Positions 55,659 through 64,000 of a stretch of 64,000 bases of DNA are shown here, piece after piece. A program made the translations under genes and the position numbers. Source of the DNA: Rubripirellula tenax. GTDB taxonomy: Bacteria > Planctomycetota > Planctomycetia > Pirellulales > Pirellulaceae. The stretch spans positions 179,744 through 243,743 of the forward strand of contig NZ_SJPW01000006.1 in the NCBI RefSeq assembly GCF_007860125.1. The letters run 5' to 3'. The stretch's first letter is position 1; each line of letters begins with the position of its first letter. The notes beneath the pieces are model-generated. The model ran no database searches, was not told the DNA's origin, and worked only from the letters and a program-made list of their open reading frames with translations.

Positions 55659-57146
55659 TCAAAGTCGTTCCGGATTGAACGGCGTCGTCGGAATCTTGCC
55701 TGACGCCTTGGAACGAAGCAACGGTCGAAGCCGATCCATGACGGCGTGCGCGTTGTCGTCCGCTTCGAGGGCAAGATTGTCGAATTCGTTGGGGTCGGCT
55801 TGATGGTCATACAACTCGGTCCCGTGTTTCCCCTCAGCCCATTCGGTGAACCGATACCGCGATGTGCGAATGCTGCAGCCCATCACCGGTTCGTTCAATC
55901 GGTTGTCCGCCGGACGCAAAACTTGTGTGATCGCGACTTCGTCCCATTCGGCGTCTGGGTTCTCAAGTAGGGGGCGAAGGCTGTGGCCGGCCAGTCCCGG
56001 AGGTGATTTGATGGTTGCCAAGTCAGTGAGCGTCGGATAGAGATCCACAAACTCAACAATTTTGTGACAATCACCGCACGCCGTTTGCCCGGGGGCGCGA
56101 ATGATCAATGGCGAGCGGGCGGCTTGCTCGAACAGCGTTCGCTTCTGCCAAACGCCGTCGTGTTCGCCGAGGTGGTATCCATGGTCGCTCCACAGGACCA
56201 CGATCGTATCGTCGGCGAGGTCCAAGTCGTCGAGCGCGTCGAGCAATCGTCCCACTTGGGCGTCGACGAAAGAAACGCACGCATAGTAGGCTTGCGTTGC
56301 CTTCAACAGCGTCATCTCGTCGAGTCCGTAATTCGGCACCGGGCAGTTTTGCGCAAATGCCGCGACGGGAATATCATCTCGGTCATGCGGCGGGGCGTAA
56401 GGAAGTCGCAACGATTCGAGCGGGTACATTTCAAAGTACCTCTTCGGCGCGACGTAAGGTGTGTGGGGGCGAAAGAAACCGACCCCAAGAAAAAACGGCT
56501 CGTCGCGTTTTTCTCGCATGATCTTGATCGCTTCGGTAGCGACCATTCCATCCGTCTGTTCTTCATCGGACCCGTCGGCTGCCAGCCAGCTTAGCGCGCC
56601 GCTGATTGCACGATGCGGTTCGGCATTGAAAATCATTGGCTCGTCGGCGACATCGCGACCTTTGGGATTGACGGTTCGATTCCACGACGGCGGATCGTCG
56701 AAACCGTCGGTGCCGATCGAAGCTGGGACGTTGTAATGATAGATCTTGCCGACGCGGGCGGCAAAGTAGCCCCGTTTTTGAAAGGCTTGCGGAAGCGTCA
56801 ACACGTCGGGAACTTGATCGCGAAAGTGACGGTCCAGGTCGTAGACTTGGATCGTATCGGGACGAAGGCCCGTCATGACGGACGCACGCGTCGGATTGCA
56901 CAGCGGCAATTGGTTGTAAGCCCGTCGAAAACATGTACCGGTCGCAGCAAGTCGGTCGATGTTCGGTGTCTTGGCAATCAAGTCGCCATAACAACCGACG
57001 GAACAAGCGAGGTCGTCAACTGCGACAAACAAGACGTTTGGTCGCCGTCTACTCGTTTCATCAGCGGCTGTCGCAACAGACGCAAGCGGGGCACCAAGAT
57101 TCGCGACAATCAACAGAAGCAACGCAGTGCGAAGTTGCAAGATCAT
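55659..57146 (-). CDS. Exported sulfatase, iduronate-2-sulfatase-like
   Basis: A 495-aa sulfatase with signal peptide (1-28). The formylglycine motif is CNPTR, Cys83, in '[20 protein letters not shown]'. Other ligands: '[18 protein letters not shown]', 'GKIYHYN' and '[26 protein letters not shown]', a block typical of iduronate-2-sulfatase-type enzymes. Start ATG 57146 begins the signal peptide; the longer frame to 57212 is not used. The second sulfatase in the window (first at 48796). Confidence 0.92.
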   Translation of the reverse strand: MILQLRTALLLLIVANLGAPLASVATAADETSRRRPNVLFVAVDDLACSVGCYGDLIAKTPNIDRLAATGTCFRRAYNQLPLCNPTRASVMTGLRPDTIQVYDLDRHFRDQVPDVLTLPQAFQKRGYFAARVGKIYHYNVPASIGTDGFDDPPSWNRTVNPKGRDVADEPMIFNAEPHRAISGALSWLAADGSDEEQTDGMVATEAIKIMREKRDEPFFLGVGFFRPHTPYVAPKRYFEMYPLESLRLPYAPPHDRDDIPVAAFAQNCPVPNYGLDEMTLLKATQAYYACVSFVDAQVGRLLDALDDLDLADDTIVVLWSDHGYHLGEHDGVWQKRTLFEQAARSPLIIRAPGQTACGDCHKIVEFVDLYPTLTDLATIKSPPGLAGHSLRPLLENPDAEWDEVAITQVLRPADNRLNEPVMGCSIRTSRYRFTEWAEGKHGTELYDHQADPNEFDNLALEADDNAHAVMDRLRPLLRSKASGKIPTTPFNPERL

Positions 57147-57234
57147 GTTGGGTAGACCGTCTCGAATCGGGGGAAAGTGAAAAGTTCGTGACTGTTCTAT
57201 ACGACTGAGCATGATTCATGTGACTCACAAAAGA

Positions 57235-58113
57235 CTACACCGAGCTGACGGCGGTTTGCACGTTGTCGGGGTCCAGCAGGTAGTCGTTTGCATCCTGGCC
57301 GTTCGCCCAGACATCCATTTCGGTGCCTTGGGCATCGCCGCGTATCGTGGCAAATGCGACGTCGGCGGCATCGCGGCCGGTGCCGATTCGGACGAAGCCG
57401 CCCACGGGGGCCAGCCTTGTTGCATCAAACAGGTACCACTTTCCGCTCAGGTAGGCTTCAAAGAAGCCGTGAAAATCCTGCGGTTGCAGATTGACTGCGT
57501 AGCCGGAAACGTAACGCGCCGGAATGCCCATCGCGCGACACAGACTGATGGCGACGTGAGCATAATCCCGGCAGACTCCGGTTCGTTGCAGCAGCACGTC
57601 GCACGCAGTCGTCGTCGCGAACGTGCTTCCCGGCGTATAAGTCAAGTGTTTGAACGTCCAATTGCAGATGGCCGTCACTCGCGAGTAACCGGGAACCAGA
57701 TCGCCAAATTCGTCGCCCGCAAAACGAAACAGCTTGTCCGATTCACAGTAGCGACTCGGATTCAGGTAGTTCAGCACGTCGGCAGGCAGTTTTTCGTATT
57801 CGACCTCACGCAAGTCGGCTGAATCGACTTCGGTGGCGTGAAGTTCAACGGTGGCTTGGTACTGGATCAATAGCTCGCCCGGTTCGGCGCTCAATCGCAG
57901 CAATCGGTTTCCAACCGCATTGATCGCGCACTCTTCCACTTTGTGGAACGGCGTGACTTTGATCGACTCGTTCGTCGTCGACTGGTAGTCATTCTGTACG
58001 ACCGAGACGTTCAAAAGAAACGTGGATGGCGAGTTGACCGTGTACTTCATCCGGCAACCGACAAGGATTTGATTCATCTGAATGTACTTCGGGTACGTGG
58101 AAGTTTCGGCCAT
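57235..58113 (-). CDS. Transglutaminase-like cysteine protease
   Basis: A 292-aa protein. N-terminal beta-domain (about 20-115) and a transglutaminase core with the triad Cys181 ('RTGVCRDYAH'), His215 ('DFHGFFEAYL') and Asp230 ('WYLFDATRLAP'). In bacteria this fold usually has protease or amidase activity. No signal peptide is clear with this start; ATG 58113 (MAETSTYPKY) is chosen, and ATGs 12 and 21 codons further in (58077, 58050) are alternatives. Confidence 0.85.
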   Translation of the reverse strand: MAETSTYPKYIQMNQILVGCRMKYTVNSPSTFLLNVSVVQNDYQSTTNESIKVTPFHKVEECAINAVGNRLLRLSAEPGELLIQYQATVELHATEVDSADLREVEYEKLPADVLNYLNPSRYCESDKLFRFAGDEFGDLVPGYSRVTAICNWTFKHLTYTPGSTFATTTACDVLLQRTGVCRDYAHVAISLCRAMGIPARYVSGYAVNLQPQDFHGFFEAYLSGKWYLFDATRLAPVGGFVRIGTGRDAADVAFATIRGDAQGTEMDVWANGQDANDYLLDPDNVQTAVSSV

Positions 58114-58940
58114 CTTAAGTTGCCCGTTCGCAATGGAGCCGGGTTCCAAGCAAACCAAGCCGAGCATCTAGCGCTCAAGGGTACTCTACCGGTGCCATTT
58201 CGATCCGACTTGCATCGGGAATCGTCTCAAATCGCGTTGAAACCTTTGCGAGCGTTTTTTTCGCAACACTACAACGCGGAACCGGAAACGACATAGCCGA
58301 GGTCGGCAGTCGAACCATTGCGTTTGCAATCATGCACTGGGGATTTTTTTCCATTCTGGTGAACAAAGCGACGCAGCGGCTCGTTCTCCATGTCGCGGTT
58401 TCATTGTTCCTTAGTGACCCCGAGAAAGGCCGCTGCAGCGCTGACAACTCGTCCAATGCGGTCAATCGCTAAAAACGCAAAATCAGAAAAGCTCAGGAAG
58501 GGTTGGCGTTGGACCGATCTTCATGGAAAGCTAAGCCGCAGTACCACGTAGCCGGGCTCATCTGCCGTACGGACTGAGCTCGATCGATCACTCGAAGTGT
58601 TTGGTCGACGCGGTCACTCGAATGTTTGATCATCGCGGAAAAGCAAGGTAAAACCGATGAAGCGTGTTCCGCCGAAGCTCAGGCGAAATGCTCTGTCGCA
58701 AAGGTGTCTGCGATATCGAAACCTACGGAACAAAGTAACGTTGCTTTTGGATGTGTTCACAATGACTGCGTCCTGGTTCGACAGTGCCGAATCGCGGATC
58801 GCTCGACGTCAAGTCAACCGCATGAAAAGCTCTCTTGACTTAATTCGGATGCGGACGCTACTTTAAACGGTTAGTTTGTTCACCTGGACAAGATTCCAGT
58901 AAGTGATGCAATTTAAGGACGACTTTTTAGGCACCCATAG
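58114..58940. other. Long intergenic region, no gene supported
   Basis: An 827-base stretch between divergent genes. Short open frames (for example 58626-58838) have no signal peptide, no motif and no ribosome-binding site, and I treat them as chance. It is where composition begins to change toward the A+T-richer, coding-poor right end. Confidence 0.55.
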
Positions 58941-59693
58941 ATGAAAATTAACACGACGCGACTGATTCTTGCGCTTCCACTAGCATTCTTGGTACTGTCC
59001 TCCGCCAAGGCTGGCGTCATTTATGACGGAATTGATTTCCCGGGCGGCGCCGCAAGCTTTGCCGATCAAGTCATTCGGTTCAATCCAAACCACAGTGGTG
59101 GACCAGTACCCACACTTCCGAATTTCATGGATCCAAATGCAGCGTTGGGCGCTCCGGATTACCAATCATCAAACGGAATCGAAACCGCTTCGGGTGCATA
59201 TTCGCTCGGTAGCGGCGGTCTGCTTGAGGTGCTTTTCTCGGACAACGCCCTTTCCAATTCAGGTTCGGGCATGGCGGACCTTCATATCTTTGAAATTGGT
59301 CAAGCGGTTGAGGCAACATTTGTGGCAGTGCGGCCGACGGCGTCGACCGCTGCTCTACTTGGTTCGGCGTTTGACGCTGATGGTGACGGGTTCTACGAGG
59401 TTGGGCGAATTGAAGGTGCGACAGCATCGGTCGACATTGATGCGTTCTTCCAAGGGTTTGCCGCGGGGCAACTTGTATTTGATGCTGTGCAGTTGATTGA
59501 CGACGCCAGTGACGGCGGTAACGATCCCACCATTGGCGCTGACATCGACGCGATCGGAGCGATCGCTTCCGCGCCCCCTGTGGCTGCGGTGCCTGAGCCA
59601 ACCGCTTTGATGATTTGGTCACTCGCCATTGTCGGCTTGGGAATGAACCACCGTCGGCGTCGCCAAGCCGCTTCCGCCAAGCTGAATGGTTAA
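58941..59693 (+). CDS. PEP-CTERM sorted exoprotein
   Basis: A 250-aa exported protein: signal peptide (1-24) and a C-terminal sorting tag VPEPTALMIWSLAIVGLG followed by a basic tail (residues about 217-243). The PEP-CTERM tag directs processing by exosortase and anchoring or release at the cell surface. The mature part has Ser/Gly/Asp-rich beta character with a Ca-binding-like 'FDADGDGFYEVG'. Function unknown. An AAGGA motif is present upstream but is 24 bases from the ATG, so initiation signals are weak. Confidence 0.85.
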   Translation: MKINTTRLILALPLAFLVLSSAKAGVIYDGIDFPGGAASFADQVIRFNPNHSGGPVPTLPNFMDPNAALGAPDYQSSNGIETASGAYSLGSGGLLEVLFSDNALSNSGSGMADLHIFEIGQAVEATFVAVRPTASTAALLGSAFDADGDGFYEVGRIEGATASVDIDAFFQGFAAGQLVFDAVQLIDDASDGGNDPTIGADIDAIGAIASAPPVAAVPEPTALMIWSLAIVGLGMNHRRRRQAASAKLNG

Positions 59694-61823
<2,130 letters not shown>

Positions 61824-62744
61824 ATGAAACGCTTGCTCATCGGCCTTGGCGCACTGCTCGCACTGTCAATGGCCGCCCCAAATGCAATGTCACAACAACG
61901 TCGAGGCAACGGCGGTTCGGGCCAAAGTCGTGGTTCAGGTGGTGTCGCGATCCAGACACAAACACGCACAGGCAGCCAAGGTCGCGGCCGGAACGCAATT
62001 GAAATGCATTCGCAATCGAATACTCAGACGCGAGCCGGCAACCAGGGCCAAGGTCGACGAGGCGATCAGAGTCGTCAACCTACTGGAAATTTTTCGGTGA
62101 ACAGCGGCAGTCCCGACTTGCTTCGCATGCGGGAGGAGGAGAAGTTGGCTCGCGACGTCTACACCAAACTGGCAAAAACTTCCTCACTACCGATCTTCCG
62201 AAATATCTCGCGTGCAGAGAGCCAACACATGCAAGCCATAGATCGACTGGTTCGTGGTGGTGGAGGGAATGTTTTGAACGACATGCCGGGTGTGTTCGCG
62301 TTCGCTGACTACCAGCAGCTTTACGACTCTCTTGTTGCAACTGGATCGCGTAGCCCGCTGGATGCGGTGAAGGTTGGAGCGAAAATCGAAGAGATGGACA
62401 TCGCTGACCTGAGGCAAATGTTGAATCAAACGAGTGACCCGCAGGTTCGCCAGGTTTTGCAACACTTGCTGCAAGGTTCGCAAAACCATTTGCGTGCTTT
62501 CGCTTCGCAGCTCGCCAGGCAAGGTGCAAGTTACAATGCCGAGTTCCTGTCCCAAGCGGACTTCGATCAAATCGCAAACCCTCCTGAACAAAGACAGCAA
62601 TCCCGACGTGGTGGCAATGCCGGTGGGCAAGGCTCGCAAAATCGAGGGAATGGACTGGGGTTTGGATCCCAGGGACAGAGTTCCGTCGGCCAGGGGCTGG
62701 GAGGACATAGTCGAAGTCGTGCGAAGCAAGGCAGCGGTGGTTAG
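61824..62744 (+). CDS. Exported DUF2202 (ferritin-like) protein
   Basis: A 306-aa exported protein. Signal peptide (1-23), then a Gln/Gly/Arg/Ser-rich disordered stretch (about 25-90). A four-helix DUF2202 domain has 'LLRMREEEKLARDVYTKLAK' and 'RAESQHMQAIDRLV' (E-x-x-H and E-x-x-x-H-x-x-type helix), the residues expected to bind a di-metal centre. The C-terminal 50 residues are again Gly/Arg/Gln/Ser-rich. Start ATG 61824 with a GGTGGGA site three bases upstream. Role unknown. Confidence 0.85.
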   Translation: MKRLLIGLGALLALSMAAPNAMSQQRRGNGGSGQSRGSGGVAIQTQTRTGSQGRGRNAIEMHSQSNTQTRAGNQGQGRRGDQSRQPTGNFSVNSGSPDLLRMREEEKLARDVYTKLAKTSSLPIFRNISRAESQHMQAIDRLVRGGGGNVLNDMPGVFAFADYQQLYDSLVATGSRSPLDAVKVGAKIEEMDIADLRQMLNQTSDPQVRQVLQHLLQGSQNHLRAFASQLARQGASYNAEFLSQADFDQIANPPEQRQQSRRGGNAGGQGSQNRGNGLGFGSQGQSSVGQGLGGHSRSRAKQGSGG

Positions 62745-63369
62745 GGACGCGGTCGATAAGAGAGAAGAGACATAGCATTGCTTGGCTGACAACGTCGCCA
62801 GTCAGCGAACAATCGTGAGTAAGACAAACATTTCAGAAACCGAGTCTCCAACAGATTCCGAAGTCAAAGATAGTTGGAGTCGTTTCTCGTTTTGCCTTCT
62901 GGATCATGTTCGCCGCGTGGCAACGGACAGAGCATGTACGCCAATGCCGCCTGATACACGATTCGCTTTCATCGCAAGCGGAAGCACTGTCGAACGCCGT
63001 GGCCAGCGGCGTTCAATCACATCGTTGATTCGGTCCGTTTGTCCGGCAACAACTGCCAACCACGCTTGAGGTGCTTGCTAGGTCCAAGAACGTGATCGCG
63101 ATTGCAGTCGTTGTGAAAGATGGATCTGACGATGCTTATTTCGCGGGCGACCGTGATCAAGACGATCTTGGATTGGCCCGTCGGTGGGCATACCAACGGA
63201 AGCAATCTTCAAGTCGTTGGCGGATTTTCCATGCGTAACAATCCCCTTGTGCATGGAAACCTGACTGAGTACGCGAACGCACCCGCAGATTTCCAATCCG
63301 TTGTTGTGTTGGACTGCACCACCATGATGTCGCAAGTCTATCGTGATGCCAGGAATCGAATTCTGATCG
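62745..63369. other. Coding-poor gap before the kinase remnant
   Basis: A 625-base stretch with no supportable gene. Around 63090-63210 one frame reads 'NVIAIAVVVKDGSDDAYFAGD', which could be part of a decayed sensor domain of the adjacent kinase, but stop codons and frame changes follow at once. Confidence 0.5.
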
Positions 63370-63900
63370 TTGCATTGGGGGACGTTGCATTCTCAATGCC
63401 GTGGGGCCGTTTGGCAATTCACCGTGCGGTTGGTGCAGTTCGAGGGGACCACGCGAGTGTTCCAGGCAGAAACAAGGCATCTTCGTGAGTTGGGACGAGC
63501 AGCGGCCGAATTGGCGCACGAAATACGTAACCCCTTGGGGCTGATCCGTGGTTGGACCCAAAGTCTTGTTGGCCCGGGTTTGCAGTCCGACGAGCAGCAG
63601 GAACAGGCCGAATCGTTCTTGGAGGAGTGCGACCGCGTGACAGCACGCATCAAGCAGTTCCCCGCGTTTGCACGTCAAGCGGAAGCAGACATTGGTGCTG
63701 TTGCAATGGACGAACTTGTTGCGGAATTGCAAACGCTCCGACTCAATCAAAGACATGCGATCCGGGCAGATCGAGAACCGTTGCGACAAGTGCTGTTCAA
63801 TTTGCTGCAAAACGCGATCGCATTCGCACCCGAGGGCAGCACCATTACAACCTTGCTGAACGAGTCGCGACGGGTGTGGTCTCTTCAGGGCGCAGTTTGA
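63370..63900 (+). pseudogene. Remnant of a sensor histidine kinase
   Basis: The frame contains a good HisKA block 'AAELAHEIRNPLGLIRGWTQSL' with the phospho-His and, further on, an HATPase N-box 'REPLRQVLFNLLQNAIAFAP'. Between them the region is shorter than in intact kinases (after AELQTL the expected part before ADRE is largely missing), and after the N-box the frame ends at a stop without G1/G2 boxes. Upstream sensor sequence is broken. This is therefore a decayed kinase, not a functional one. No intact start codon is obvious. Confidence 0.7.
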
Positions 63901-64000
63901 CGGTTGATTGAGGTGCGTCGGTTTCGCGGCATTGCGTAACCTCGGATTGGTGTTTCAGAACAAGGGCGTCCCGCGTCACACTGATGTTGCAAAACAAAAA

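Noticed and set aside
58626..58838. 70-codon plus-strand frame in the gap
   Set aside because: No ribosome-binding site, signal sequence or protein-like composition.

Overview
The window looks like a chromosome segment of a planctomycete of the Pirellulaceae (Rhodopirellula-like). The inference rests on several family-level traits. They include a planctomycete-type cytochrome c domain, paired secreted sulfatases, a PEP-CTERM protein and NPYQPP-type membrane proteins. Bacterial tetrahydromethanopterin C1 genes (mch plus its ATP-grasp partner), a MetX-MetW fusion, a zinc-ribbon SpoVG and a Cys-rich repeat exoprotein add to this. Lipid A genes (lpxD, lpxI) imply an LPS-bearing outer membrane. 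No rRNA, tRNA, CRISPR array, prophage or recognisable transposase gene was seen.

Layout. 1-3.8 kb: gcvP (cut by the window edge) and a FemAB/BioF2-like GNAT protein. 4-9.4 kb: a PQQ-type beta-propeller, the yggS-DUF167 pair, an unrecognised 647-aa protein and a YdjY-domain exoprotein. 9.4-13.2 kb: spoVG, then the overlapping lpxD-lpxI-ispE operon. 13.5-18.5 kb: a methyltransferase-like protein, an M24 aminopeptidase, accB-accC, a membrane protein and an EfpL-type EF-P. 18.5-26.5 kb: a degenerate DNase I-fold protein with a HEAT protein, metF with an alpha/beta hydrolase, fumC, a GAF/HD-GYP protein and an NHL-repeat exoprotein. 26.5-32.6 kb: membrane and secreted proteins, the Cys-rich protein with a strong terminator, a D-2-hydroxyacid dehydrogenase, a secreted GIY-YIG protein and a FabZ-like dehydratase. 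32.6-36.1 kb: mch, an ATP-grasp ligase and an OleC-like AMP ligase, joined by overlapping stop/start codons. 36.3-40 kb: def and fmt separated by a long inverted repeat, plus small planctomycete hypotheticals.

40-47.8 kb is the most unusual block. It is a five-gene minus-strand operon: ECF sigma factor, membrane-anchored putative anti-sigma, two-CxxCH cytochrome with a DUF4384-like tail, exported unknown, and exported TPR-CHAT protease. Four genes are joined by 1-4 nt overlaps or a 21-nt gap. The CHAT gene carries one in-frame TAA after codon 85. This is the best candidate for an undescribed signalling or conflict system.

48-58.1 kb: a Tyr-rich exoprotein, two sulfatases, the metX-W/metY sulfhydrylation pair, a cupin, a patatin and a transglutaminase-like protease. 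58.1-64 kb is coding-poor. It holds a PEP-CTERM protein, a DUF2202 protein, a CTT microsatellite and the eroded remnant of a histidine kinase.

Starts were moved from the longest possible frame to the codon supported by family alignment memory, signal peptide or overlap with the upstream gene. These choices are stated per gene.
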